Position numbers and translations under genes: made by a program. Below are positions 34,843 through 43,613 of a stretch of 64,000 nt of DNA, piece after piece (the stretch's first letter is position 1; each line of letters starts with the position of its first letter). The notes under the pieces are model-generated. The model saw nothing but the letters and a program-made list of their open reading frames with translations, made no database searches and had not been told where the DNA came from. Origin of the DNA: Georgenia satyanarayanai (GTDB lineage Bacteria > Actinomycetota > Actinomycetes > Actinomycetales > Actinomycetaceae); NCBI RefSeq assembly GCF_009193135.1, contig NZ_VUKC01000001.1, forward strand, positions 434,001 to 498,000. Direction: 5' to 3'.

Positions 34843-36513
34843 ATGACACGCAGCGCGGCCATCGGCATCGACTACGGCACCGAGTCGTGCCGCGCCGTCG
34901 TCGTGGACCTCGCGAGCGGGTCGGAGCTTGGGGAGGCGGTCCACGCGTACCGCTCCGGTGTCATCGACGAGGTCCTTCCCGCCACCGGCCAGGCGCTGCC
35001 GCCGAGCTGGGCGCTGCAGGACCCTGCCGACTACGTCGAGGGGCTGACATCCGTCGTCCGCGGCGCCCTGACGGCCAGCGGCCTCACGGCCGACGAGATC
35101 GTCGGCATCGGTGTCGACACGACGGCGTGCACTGTCATCCCGACCACGGCGGACGGCGTGCCGCTCGCGACGACGCCGCAGTGGCGCGCGGAGCCTCACG
35201 CCTACCCCAAGCTGTGGAAGCACCACGCGGCGCAGCGGCACGCGGACCGGGTGAACGCGCTCGCGCGCGCCCACGGCGGGCTCTTCCTCGACAGCTACGG
35301 GGGCAAGATCTCCTCGGAGTGGCTCATCCCCAAGGCGCTGGAGATCTTCGAGGCCGCGCCCGACGTCTTCGCGGCGACCGACCGGCTCATCGAGCTCGAG
35401 GACTGGCTCGTCTCCCAGCTCGTGGGGCACGAGGTGCGCGGTGCGCACGTCGCCGGATACAAGGCCAACTACCGGACCGAGGACGGGGGCTACCCGAGCG
35501 AGCAGTTCCTCGAGGAGCTCTCGGCCGGCTTCGCGGCCGTCCTCGGCAAGCTCGGTCATGACCTCGTCGGCCCCGGCACCCGCGCCGGTGTCCTCACCGA
35601 GGAGTGGGCGCAGCGACTGGGGCTGCGCCCCGGCACCGCCGTCGCCAGCGGGAACATGGACGCGCACGTCGCGATGCTCGCCTGCGGGGTCGCGGGCCCC
35701 GGTGACATGGTCCTCGTCATGGGCACCTCGGTGTGCAACCTCGTGCTGTCGGCGGAGACGCAGCACGTCGAGGGCATGTCGGGAGTCGTCGAGGACGGCA
35801 TCATTCCCGGCTACTGGGCCTACGAGGCTGGCCAGCCCGGGGTCGGTGACACCTTCGGCTGGTACGTCCGCAACTTCCTGCCGCAGCGGTACGCGGAGGC
35901 CGCGCAGGCCGCCGGGGTCAGCGGCTTCGACTACCTCGCGGACAGGGCCACGGCGCTGCGGCCGGGTGAGAGCGGGCTCATCGCCCTCGACTGGTTCAAC
36001 GGCAACCGCTCGGTGCTCGTCGACGCCGACCTCAGCGGCGTGCTCGTCGGCATGACTCTCGCCACCCGACCGGAGCACGTCTACCGCGCGCTCATCGAGG
36101 CCGCCGCCTTCGGGCAGCGCACCATCCTCGAGGCCTTCGAGTGCTCGGGCGTCGCGGTGGACCGGATCGTCGCTTGCGGAGGACTGCCCGGCAAGAGCCC
36201 GCTGCTCATGCAGGTTCTCGCCGACGCCACGGGCCGGGAGATCCACCTGTCCGCGTCGGCGAACACCCCGGCCCTCGGTGCCGCCCTCCACGCGGGCCTC
36301 GCCGCCGGCTCCGAAGCCGGCGGCTACGACAGCTTCGCGGAGGCCGCCGCCTTCGGCCGGATCTCCGAGACGGCCTACACGCCGGACCCGGAGGCCGGTG
36401 CGGTCTACGACCGCCTCTACCGGATCTACGACCGGCTCTCCACCGACCTCGGGCGCCGGCCCGAGGACGTCATGTACGCCCTCCGCGACATCGCCGCCGG
36501 CGCGGTGGCGTGA
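34843..36513 (+). CDS. FGGY carbohydrate kinase, ribulokinase-like
   Basis: The 556-residue kinase begins AAIGIDYGTESCRAVVVDL, as ribulokinases do, and has WKHHAAQRHADRVN and GNMDAHVAMLACGV, also AraB-like. The ATP site shows VLVMGTSVCNLVLS and a C-terminal GGLPGKSPLLMQVLAD. It should phosphorylate a ketose (ribulose or a related sugar) at the terminal hydroxyl. GTGAGGAGAG precedes the ATG. No arabinose isomerase or epimerase genes accompany it, so a plain arabinose pathway is unlikely. First gene of an operon of six running to 41861. Confidence 0.9.
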   Translation: MTRSAAIGIDYGTESCRAVVVDLASGSELGEAVHAYRSGVIDEVLPATGQALPPSWALQDPADYVEGLTSVVRGALTASGLTADEIVGIGVDTTACTVIPTTADGVPLATTPQWRAEPHAYPKLWKHHAAQRHADRVNALARAHGGLFLDSYGGKISSEWLIPKALEIFEAAPDVFAATDRLIELEDWLVSQLVGHEVRGAHVAGYKANYRTEDGGYPSEQFLEELSAGFAAVLGKLGHDLVGPGTRAGVLTEEWAQRLGLRPGTAVASGNMDAHVAMLACGVAGPGDMVLVMGTSVCNLVLSAETQHVEGMSGVVEDGIIPGYWAYEAGQPGVGDTFGWYVRNFLPQRYAEAAQAAGVSGFDYLADRATALRPGESGLIALDWFNGNRSVLVDADLSGVLVGMTLATRPEHVYRALIEAAAFGQRTILEAFECSGVAVDRIVACGGLPGKSPLLMQVLADATGREIHLSASANTPALGAALHAGLAAGSEAGGYDSFAEAAAFGRISETAYTPDPEAGAVYDRLYRIYDRLSTDLGRRPEDVMYALRDIAAGAVA

Positions 36514-36547
36514 GACATCAGCAGTTCCCACAACAGGAGGTAGAACC

Positions 36548-37582
36548 ATGAAGAACGCACGACGGAGTGCCGCCGGAGCGGCGATGACCGTCTCGGTCGC
36601 GCTCGTGCTGACCGCGTGCGGCTCCACGGGCGGCGGCGACGACACCGCCAGCCCCGCTGCCGACGGCGAGCGCCGCATCGTCAACGTCGTCAAGCTCGCC
36701 GGTGGTGACTGGTTCAACCGCATGGCGGTCGGCAACGACGAGTACGCCTCCGAGCACGGTGTCACGGTCACCCAGACGGCCGGCGACGACTCGAGCGAGG
36801 AGAAGCAGATTGCCGCCCTCAACGACCTCATCCCGCAGCGGCCCGCCGCGCTGACGGTCGTCCCGAACTCCCCCGAGTCCCTCGAGGCCGTGCTGGGACG
36901 CGCCCAGGACGCGGGCATTGTGGTCATCACCCACGAGGCGCCCGGCATCGAGAACGCCGAGGCGAACATCGAGGCCTTCGTCAACGCCGACTATGGCGCC
37001 CACCAGATGGACCTCCTCGCCGAGTGCATGGAGGGGGAGGGCACCTACGCGCACTTCGTCGGCTCCCTCACCGTCGCCAGCCACAACGTGTGGGCCGACG
37101 GTGCCCTTGCGCAGGCCGAGGCCGAGTACCCCGGCGTCACGCGGGTCACCGACGCCATCTCCTCCGAGGAGGACCAGGAGGTGGCGTACCAGCGGACCAA
37201 GGAGCTGCTCGCCACCTACCCGGACATCCGCGGGTTCGTCGGCGCGGCCTCGACCGACGTCGCCGGAATCGGCCGGGCCATCGAGGAGGCCGGCCGGGAG
37301 GCCGACACCTGCGTCGTGGGCACCTCCACGCCTGCGATCGCCGGCAACCAGCTCGAGACCGGCTCGGTCGACGTCATCACCGGCTGGGACCCCGCGCTCG
37401 CCGGCCAGGCGATGCTCGCCGCCGCGGAGATCGTCCTCGACGGTGAGGAGCTCACCGAGGGTACCGACCTCGGCGTCCCCGGATATGAGTCGCTTCGCCA
37501 GGACCCCGAGGTCGCCAACAGCTTCTTCGGCGATGCCTGGATCGACATCACGAACGACAACAAGGCGGACTACCCGTTCTGA
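36548..37582 (+). CDS. Sugar-binding lipoprotein of ABC importer
   Basis: The 344-residue protein has a lipoprotein signal with lipobox LTAC (Cys24) and a two-lobed periplasmic-binding fold of the ribose/LsrB type. Matching segments are VVKLAGGDWFNRMAVGNDEY, GDDSSEEKQIAALNDLIPQ and AALTVVPNSPESLEAVL. An acidic linker follows the cysteine. It delivers the substrate to the two permeases encoded downstream. Two cysteines in ECMEGEG and ADTCVVG could pair. The ligand is unknown, but the LsrB/RhaS-like layout suits a pentose, deoxy sugar or furanose. Confidence 0.92.
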   Translation: MKNARRSAAGAAMTVSVALVLTACGSTGGGDDTASPAADGERRIVNVVKLAGGDWFNRMAVGNDEYASEHGVTVTQTAGDDSSEEKQIAALNDLIPQRPAALTVVPNSPESLEAVLGRAQDAGIVVITHEAPGIENAEANIEAFVNADYGAHQMDLLAECMEGEGTYAHFVGSLTVASHNVWADGALAQAEAEYPGVTRVTDAISSEEDQEVAYQRTKELLATYPDIRGFVGAASTDVAGIGRAIEEAGREADTCVVGTSTPAIAGNQLETGSVDVITGWDPALAGQAMLAAAEIVLDGEELTEGTDLGVPGYESLRQDPEVANSFFGDAWIDITNDNKADYPF

Positions 37583-37643
37583 CACCGGTTCCCGCCACCG
37601 CTCGCGAGCGGTGGCGGGAACCGCAGGACAGGAAGAAACGGTG

Positions 37644-39140
37644 ATGAACGAACAACCACTGGCCCTGCGGGCCCGCGGGGTGCGCAAGTCCTACGGCGGC
37701 GTGCACGCGCTCAAGGGGGTCGACATCGAGGTCCGCGCCGGGGAGGTGCTGTGCCTCGCCGGCGCCAACGGCTCGGGCAAGTCGACGCTCATCAAGATCA
37801 TCGCGGGCGTCGAGAATACCGACGACGGCGAGATCGAGATCGGCGGGGAGGCCGTCGGCCGGCTCAGCGTCTCCGGCGCCGTCGACCGCGGCATCCAGGT
37901 GATCTTCCAGGACATGTCGCTGTTCCCGAACCTCACGGTGGCGGAGAACATCGCGATGTCGGCACGCATCGCGCGCGGCCGCCGGCTGGTGTCGGAGCGC
38001 GACGCCCGCCGGGTCGCGCAGGCGGTGGTCGACCGGCTCGGCCTCCACCTCGACCTCGACGCGGAGGTCGGCGACCTGCCGATCTCCGACCGCCAGCTCG
38101 TCGCGATCTGCCGCGCTCTCGCGCTCGACGTCAAGGTCCTGTTCATGGACGAGCCGACGACCGCCCTGACCTGGCGCGAGGTCGACACACTCTTCGGCGT
38201 CGTCGAGCAGCTCAAGGCGCAGGGGGTGGCGATCGTCTTCGTCTCGCACAAGACGGAGGAGGTGTTCGGCATCTCCGACCGCATCACCGTCATCCGCAAC
38301 GGTGAGGTCGTCGCCGACGACGTCGCCGCCGCCTTCACCCACGACAGCCTCGTCGAGGCACTGCTGGGGTACGCGGCCACCGAGGAGCGGGTCCTGTCGG
38401 CCCTCCCCGCCGACCCCTCTCCGGCGATGGAGGTCGAGGAGCTGTCGTCGACGGACCTGTTCGCGGACGTGTCCTTCACGATCGGCAAGGGCGAGATCGT
38501 CGGCCTGGCCGGCCTTCTCGGCTCCGGGCGCGCGGAGGTGGCCGAGGCCGTCTTCGGCAAACTCCCCATCACCGGTGGCACGGTGCGCGTGGACGGTCGC
38601 GTCGTCGAGATCCGCGGGGTCGAGGACGCCCTGGCAGCCGGCATCGCCTACGTCCCCGGCGACCGCCTCACCCAGGGCGTGTTCCTCGAGCAGTCGATCG
38701 GGACCAACCTCGTCGCCGCCTCCCTCGACGGGGTGACCCGCACCGGAGGCGTCCTCGACGGCCGTCGAATCGACGAGCAGGTCACCGCCCTGATCGACGA
38801 CCTGTCGATCAAGATCGGCAGCGCCGAGGACGCGGTGAGCACCCTCTCGGGCGGCAACCAGCAGCGCGTGGTGCTCGGCAAGTGGCTCGCCACCGAGCCG
38901 CAGGTGCTCATCCTCAACGGCCCCACGGTCGGCGTCGACGCCGGCTCCAAGGCCGCGATCATGCAGATCCTCCGCCGTCAGGCGGAGGCCGGGATGGGGG
39001 TGCTCCTCATCTCCGACGACGTCCCTGAGCTCGTGAGCGTCTGTCACCGCGTGCTGTTCATCCGTCGCGGACGGATGGATGGTGAGGTCGCGGGCGACGA
39101 GGTCACGGTGTCCTCCGTGCGGGAAAGGCTGGAGAAATGA
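37644..39140 (+). CDS. Sugar ABC importer ATPase with two nucleotide-binding domains (RbsA/LsrA-like)
   Basis: The 498-residue protein has two ATPase domains in tandem. The first has an intact Walker A (GANGSGKST, 40-48) and Walker B (LFMDE, 166-170) but LPISDRQ (145-151) where LSGGQ is usual. The second has a degenerate P-loop (GLLGSGRAE, 290-298), a good LSGGNQQ (401-407), and NG at residues 425-426 where Walker B normally has Asp-Glu. This is the expected asymmetry, with one complete catalytic site built from both halves. GTG 37641 is an alternative start. It overlaps the first permease gene (ATGA). Confidence 0.93.
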   Translation: MNEQPLALRARGVRKSYGGVHALKGVDIEVRAGEVLCLAGANGSGKSTLIKIIAGVENTDDGEIEIGGEAVGRLSVSGAVDRGIQVIFQDMSLFPNLTVAENIAMSARIARGRRLVSERDARRVAQAVVDRLGLHLDLDAEVGDLPISDRQLVAICRALALDVKVLFMDEPTTALTWREVDTLFGVVEQLKAQGVAIVFVSHKTEEVFGISDRITVIRNGEVVADDVAAAFTHDSLVEALLGYAATEERVLSALPADPSPAMEVEELSSTDLFADVSFTIGKGEIVGLAGLLGSGRAEVAEAVFGKLPITGGTVRVDGRVVEIRGVEDALAAGIAYVPGDRLTQGVFLEQSIGTNLVAASLDGVTRTGGVLDGRRIDEQVTALIDDLSIKIGSAEDAVSTLSGGNQQRVVLGKWLATEPQVLILNGPTVGVDAGSKAAIMQILRRQAEAGMGVLLISDDVPELVSVCHRVLFIRRGRMDGEVAGDEVTVSSVRERLEK

Positions 39141-40171
39141 CCACGACGACGACGCGGCCGGCTCCCAGCTCGTCGCGCAGCTGGGCCCGACGGCTCCGCG
39201 GGCCGCACAACGAGGGCGTCCTGCTCGGCGTCATCGTGCTGCTCCTCGGGGTCATCCTCCTCGTCGAGCCCGCCACCCTGACGTGGACCTTCGCGGGGGA
39301 CATCCTCCGCTCGGGCATCGTCACCCTGGCACTGTCCCTCGGCCTCCTCCTCGTCATCATCTCCGGCGGGATGGACGTCTCCTTCACCGCCATCGCGATC
39401 TTCAGCGGGTACAGCACCGTCAAGCTGATGAACGAGCTGGGGATCGACGGGAGCGTTTGGCCCTTCCTCCTCGCCTCGGTCATCGGGTGCGCCCTGGGCA
39501 GCCTCAACGCCGTCCTCGTCGCCCGCTACCGGATGGAGACGCTCGTCGCCTCCCTCGGCACCCAGGTGATCATCCGCGGCGTGCTGCTCGCCTTCGTGGG
39601 GTCCACCTACCTCGCCACCCTCCCGGCGCAGCTCGACCGCGTCGGGGCGATGACGATCTTCAGCCTCGGCGGGAGCGCAGTCAACGTCCTCGTCGTGCCG
39701 GTCGTCCTCCTGTGCGTCGGGCTCGCCGTCGTCCTCAAGCGGACCTCCTTCGGGCGCTCGGTGTACGCCGTCGGCGGTGACAAGGAGTCCGCGCGCCGCG
39801 TCGGTTTGCGCGTGCCGATGGTGCAGACGCGCATCTACCTGGCCGCGGGGCTGCTCGCCGGCTTCGCCGGGATGGTCCACGTCGTCCTCTCCCGGCACGC
39901 CTCACCCTTCGAGCTCGTCGGCATGGAGCTCAACGTCATCGCCGCTGTCGTCATCGGTGGCGCGCTCGACACCGGCGGCCGTGGCTCCGTCCAGGGCACC
40001 GTGCTCGGTGTCCTGCTCGTCTCGCTCGTGCAGAACTCGCTCGTGCGCCTGGGGGTCTCCAGCTACTGGCACATGCTCATCATCGGCCTCGTCATCCTCG
40101 CCGGGGTGGCCATCCAGGCCCGCAGCAGCGCCCGTGGACAGCACCGCGCCCGCATCCTCGAGGAAGGCTGA
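39137..40171 (+). CDS. Sugar ABC importer permease 1
   Basis: The 344-residue BPD_transp_2-type permease has eight to ten hydrophobic helices. It shows the family signatures LGLLLVIISGGMDVSFTAIA and FGRSVYAVGGDKESARRVGL, the latter the EAA-like loop touching the ATPase. The N-terminus is basic and Thr-rich. It forms a heterodimer with permease 2; separate permeases paired with one double ATPase are typical of LsrCD and RbsC-like importers. The ATG overlaps the ATPase stop codon. Confidence 0.93.
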   Translation: MTTTTTRPAPSSSRSWARRLRGPHNEGVLLGVIVLLLGVILLVEPATLTWTFAGDILRSGIVTLALSLGLLLVIISGGMDVSFTAIAIFSGYSTVKLMNELGIDGSVWPFLLASVIGCALGSLNAVLVARYRMETLVASLGTQVIIRGVLLAFVGSTYLATLPAQLDRVGAMTIFSLGGSAVNVLVVPVVLLCVGLAVVLKRTSFGRSVYAVGGDKESARRVGLRVPMVQTRIYLAAGLLAGFAGMVHVVLSRHASPFELVGMELNVIAAVVIGGALDTGGRGSVQGTVLGVLLVSLVQNSLVRLGVSSYWHMLIIGLVILAGVAIQARSSARGQHRARILEEG

Positions 40172-40174
40172 CCG

Positions 40175-41290
40175 ATGGCCGCGACTCGTACATCCCCCTG
40201 GGCGCGCCTCGCCAGGGGCAACACCCACACGCTCGGCCTGCTCGTGCTGGCCGTCGCCGTCGCCGTGCTCTTCTCGGCACTCAACCCGTCGGTCTACACC
40301 AGCCCGCTCAACATCGAGTCGATCACCCTGTCGATCCCCGAGATCGGGCTCATGGCGCTGGCGATCTCCATCGCCATGACGACCGCGGGCATCGACCTCT
40401 CCATCGTCTCGGTGGCCAACCTCTCGGCGCTCACCGCGGCCTACGTGAGCGTCAACGGCATGGAGGCGGGGATGTCGACACCCACCCTCACCGTCCTCGC
40501 CGTCGTCCTCGCGCTCGTCGTCGGCATGGTGTGCGGGGCGATCAACGCCGTCGTCGTCGCCGTGGTCGGGGTCGCCCCGATCCTCGCGACGCTCGCGACG
40601 CAGATGATCTTCGCCGGCGCGGCCATCGCCCTCACCCGGGGTGAGCCGATCTACGGGCTCACCCCCGAGCTGACCGAGGTCGGCTCGACGACGGTGGCCG
40701 CGGTTCCGTTGATCTTCTGGCTGTTCCTCGTCGTCGTCGTCCTTGTCGCCCTCGTCATGACCCGCACCGGGTACGGCCTGCGCGCCACCATGCTCGGCGC
40801 CAGCGCGACCGCGGCGGACTACACCGGCATCGCCCGCCGGAGGGTGCTCTTCCAGACCTACATCCTCGCGGGGACGATCTCGGCCGTCGCCGGGCTCGTC
40901 ATGGTCATGCGGACGGTGAGCGCGTCGGCCGGGTACGGCAGCTCCTACCTGCTCCTGGCGGTCACCATCGCCGTGCTCGGTGGCGCCAACCCCTTCGGCG
41001 GCCGGGTGGCGATCTGGGGCACCGCGCTGGCCGCGGTCATCCTCCAGATGCTCTCGAGCGGCTTCAACATGCTGGGCCTGAGCAGCTACGTCTACCAGAT
41101 CGCCCAGGGCCTCATCCTCGCGGGCGTGTGGATCGTCCGCATGGAGGGCGCACGCGCCTCGACCTTGATCAACCGGAAGCGGAACGGGCGGCGCGACGCC
41201 GAGCCCGCCGCACTGACCGACCTCCCATACGAAGAAGGACACCATGAAGGATCGTCACGAGCTGTTGCAGGCAGCGGCCAGGTTCATTGA
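40175..41290 (+). CDS. Sugar ABC importer permease 2
   Basis: The 371-residue permease is homologous to permease 1 (EIGLMALAISIAMTTAGIDL; GYGLRATMLGASATAADYTG; VTIAVLGGANPFGGRVAIWG). It starts 3 bp after permease 1. The last 35 residues are an unusual soluble tail, because the frame runs 47 bp into the isomerase gene that follows. Translation of both is therefore coupled. The tail is probably not functional, although this cannot be shown from sequence. Confidence 0.92.
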   Translation: MAATRTSPWARLARGNTHTLGLLVLAVAVAVLFSALNPSVYTSPLNIESITLSIPEIGLMALAISIAMTTAGIDLSIVSVANLSALTAAYVSVNGMEAGMSTPTLTVLAVVLALVVGMVCGAINAVVVAVVGVAPILATLATQMIFAGAAIALTRGEPIYGLTPELTEVGSTTVAAVPLIFWLFLVVVVLVALVMTRTGYGLRATMLGASATAADYTGIARRRVLFQTYILAGTISAVAGLVMVMRTVSASAGYGSSYLLLAVTIAVLGGANPFGGRVAIWGTALAAVILQMLSSGFNMLGLSSYVYQIAQGLILAGVWIVRMEGARASTLINRKRNGRRDAEPAALTDLPYEEGHHEGSSRAVAGSGQVH

Positions 41291-41861
41291 GCAGGAGGGC
41301 GCCGCTGTCGCCCGGGTTGCCGCCCAGGTCGACGAGTCGCTGCTCGCCGTGGCGGACCTCATCCGTGAGGCCGGCGGCAAGGTGATCGTCACGGGCTCCG
41401 GCACGTCGGGCACGATCGCCCGTCGGCTGGCGCACCTCCTGTCGGTCACCGGCACGCCCGCCCTCTACCAGAATCCCGGAGACGGACTCCACGGCAGCCT
41501 CGGGGTCGCCACGGCCGGGGACGTCGTCATCGCGATCTCCAAGGGAGGTGAGTCCACGGAGCTGGCCGAGTTCATCCGGCGCACGAAGGACCGCGGTGCC
41601 AAGGGTGTCGTCCTCACGGCGGCACCGGAGTCGAGCCTCGCGCAGGCGGCCGACGCCGTCGTCGTCATCGACAGCGACTCCGCTGACCCCGGCGGCATCA
41701 TCGCCATGGGCTCGACGCTCGCGACGGCGGCGTGGGGTGACGCGCTCGCCATCCTCCTCATGGGCGAGGGGGGATACACCTGGGAGAAGGTGCTCCACAG
41801 CCACCCCGGTGGTGCCGTGGGAAGGAACGCCGAAGAGCTCCTCAAGGCCGTCGAGGGCTGA
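41244..41861 (+). CDS. SIS-domain sugar-phosphate isomerase, KpsF/GutQ-like without CBS domains
   Basis: The 205-residue protein has the SIS fold of arabinose-5-phosphate isomerases: VIVTGSGTSGTIARRLAHLL, GDVVIAISKGGESTEL and the family-specific HSHPGGAVGR near the end. KpsF and GutQ continue with two CBS domains after that motif, but this protein stops. It likely interconverts an aldose phosphate and a ketose phosphate in the pathway of this operon. AAGAAGG precedes the ATG inside the permease gene. It is the last gene before a strong hairpin. Confidence 0.85.
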   Translation: MKDRHELLQAAARFIEQEGAAVARVAAQVDESLLAVADLIREAGGKVIVTGSGTSGTIARRLAHLLSVTGTPALYQNPGDGLHGSLGVATAGDVVIAISKGGESTELAEFIRRTKDRGAKGVVLTAAPESSLAQAADAVVVIDSDSADPGGIIAMGSTLATAAWGDALAILLMGEGGYTWEKVLHSHPGGAVGRNAEELLKAVEG

Positions 41862-41867
41862 CGATCC

Positions 41868-41899
41868 GCGCACCGTGCGGCCGCGGCCGCACGGTGCGC
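41868..41899. terminator. 32-bp perfect palindromic hairpin after the sugar operon
   Basis: Arms GCGCACCGTGCGGCCG and CGGCCGCACGGTGCGC pair without a mismatch directly after the isomerase stop. There is no T-tract, as is common for actinobacterial terminators. Confidence 0.75.
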
Positions 41900-41934
41900 G
41901 TGTCCGCCGGCGAGCGGAGGTCGGCGGGCGTGGT

Positions 41935-41940
41935 TACCGT
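41935..41940 (+). promoter_or_regulatory. Predicted -10 box of leaderless epimerase-like gene
   Basis: TACCGT ends 7 nt before ATG 41948 and favours that start over an upstream in-frame ATG at 41894. Confidence 0.5.
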
Positions 41941-41947
41941 CAGGCAC

Positions 41948-42835
41948 ATGCGGATCCTCGTCTCCGGTGCGTCCGGTCTCATCGGCTCGGCCCTGCAGAA
42001 GGAGCTGCGCGCCGACGGGCACGAGGTACGCACGCTCGTGCGCCGCGAGCCGCGGGACGCGAGCGAGTACGAGTGGCGGCCGGACGAGGGGCTGCTGCCC
42101 GCCGCGGCGGTCGAGTGGGCCGACGGCGTCGTCACGCTCTCCGGGGCGCCGCTGGGCCGGCTGCCGTGGACCCGGGCCTACCGCCGCGAGATCTACCGGA
42201 GCCGGGTCACCGCGACCCGCACCGTCGCCCGCGCCATCGCCACCTCCGCCAGCCCTCCGCAGGTGTGGGTGAGCGGCTCGGCCACCGGCTTCTACGGCGA
42301 CCGCCCGGGCACCGTCCTCACCGAGGACTCCGGCCCGGGCGACGGCTTCCTCGCGGGAGTCGTCCTCCGCTGGGAGGCGGCCACGGAGCGCGCCGACGAC
42401 GTCACGCGGGTCGTGCACGTCCGGACCGGTCTCGTCATGGCCGACGGCGGTGCTCTCGCGCCGCTCCAGCTCGCCACCCGGCTGGGGGCGGGCGCGTCGA
42501 TCGGCACCGGTCGCCAGCAGTGGCCCTGGATCTCCCTCACCGACGAGGCCCGGGCGATCGTCCACCTGCTCGCGCACTCCGAGCTGTCCGGCCCGGTCAA
42601 CCTCACCGGGCCGCAGGCCGCGACCTCCGCCGACATCACCCGGGCGCTGGCCCGCGAGATGCACCGCCCGCACCTGTTCCGCCTCCCGGCCTGGTTCCTC
42701 CGGCTCGTCCTCGGCGAGCCCGCCGAGGAGATGCTGCTGCCGGACCAGCGCATCCTCCCCACCCGGCTGCAGGCCGACGGCTTCACGTTCCGCCACGCCA
42801 CCGCCGAGGAGGCCGTCGCCGCGGCCGTGCGCTGA
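41948..42835 (+). CDS. TIGR01777-family NAD(P)-binding epimerase-like protein
   Basis: The 295-residue protein has a Rossmann opening MRILVSGASGLIGSALQKEL and matches the TIGR01777/YfcH family: VTLSGAPLGRLPW, YRREIYRSRVTATRTVARAI, VSGSATGFYGDR and QQWPWISLTDEARAI. The biochemical role of this family is not well established, and cell-division effects are reported for some members. It stands alone between the sugar operon hairpin and a convergent ABC exporter. Confidence 0.9.
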   Translation: MRILVSGASGLIGSALQKELRADGHEVRTLVRREPRDASEYEWRPDEGLLPAAAVEWADGVVTLSGAPLGRLPWTRAYRREIYRSRVTATRTVARAIATSASPPQVWVSGSATGFYGDRPGTVLTEDSGPGDGFLAGVVLRWEAATERADDVTRVVHVRTGLVMADGGALAPLQLATRLGAGASIGTGRQQWPWISLTDEARAIVHLLAHSELSGPVNLTGPQAATSADITRALAREMHRPHLFRLPAWFLRLVLGEPAEEMLLPDQRILPTRLQADGFTFRHATAEEAVAAAVR

Positions 42836-42839
42836 GGGG

Positions 42840-43613
42840 CTACTCCCGGCGCACGAGGGCCCGCAGCGTGACCGCGACGCCGAGCACGCACCACACGACG
42901 AGCACGAGCAGGTCGCGCCCGCTCGCGTCGAAGACGTCCGAGGCGAGCCCGGCACGCAGCAGGTCCGCACCGGGACGCGCCGGCAGGACGTCGTGGACGG
43001 TCTGGAACCACGTGGGCAGCTGGCTCGCCGGGAAGGTGATCGGGGAGAACAGGAGCACGAAGAACACGAGCACCTGGGTGACGAGCTGGGCGAGCATCGG
43101 CTGGAGGCTCACGGCGATCGCGTAGCCCACCGCCGTCGCCATGAGCGTGACGAGCAGGGCGGCGGCCACGAGCACGGGCCAGTCGAAGGAGAGGTCGAGG
43201 TCGTAGCGCAGCTGAGCCACGACCACCCCGACGGCGACGCTCGGCAGCGCGATGAGCAGCCACACGGTGAGGTCCGCGGCGAGGAGCAGCGGGCGGGCCA
43301 GCGGCAGGGAGCGCATGTAGGCGAAGGTGCCGTCGGTGCGGGCGCGGGCCACCCCCTGGGGCACGATGACGAGCCCGATCGTGAGCAGCAGGACGGTGGG
43401 CGCGCCGGTCGAGAGGAACAGGGCCGTCGCGGGGTCGATGTCGGGGATGAGGAAGCCGAAGCCGATGATGATCCCGGCGGCGAGCAGGGCCTGGATGACG
43501 ACGACGAGCGGCAGCAGCGGCCCGATCTGTGCGACCTGCCAGCGCAGCAGCGTCGTGTAGGTCGTCCCGAGGCTCACCTGCACGGGGGCGGGCCGGGTGA
43601 GGGTCTCAGGCAC
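42840..43613 (-). CDS. ABC-2 type exporter, permease subunit
   Basis: The 257-residue permease has six predicted membrane helices and the cytoplasmic motif GTFAYMRSLPLARPLLLAAD. PITFPASQLPTWFQTVHDVLP near the C-terminus is typical of DrrB-like permeases. Its start overlaps the end of the ATPase gene by 8 bp. Expression is probably controlled by the divergent TetR regulator. Substrate unknown; drug efflux is the usual role. Confidence 0.92.
   Translation of the reverse strand: MPETLTRPAPVQVSLGTTYTTLLRWQVAQIGPLLPLVVVIQALLAAGIIIGFGFLIPDIDPATALFLSTGAPTVLLLTIGLVIVPQGVARARTDGTFAYMRSLPLARPLLLAADLTVWLLIALPSVAVGVVVAQLRYDLDLSFDWPVLVAAALLVTLMATAVGYAIAVSLQPMLAQLVTQVLVFFVLLFSPITFPASQLPTWFQTVHDVLPARPGADLLRAGLASDVFDASGRDLLVLVVWCVLGVAVTLRALVRRE

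Noticed and set aside
40060-41245. Acidic leftward frame over the permease genes
   Set aside because: Antisense shadow with Asp/Glu/Gly/Arg bias and no domain.
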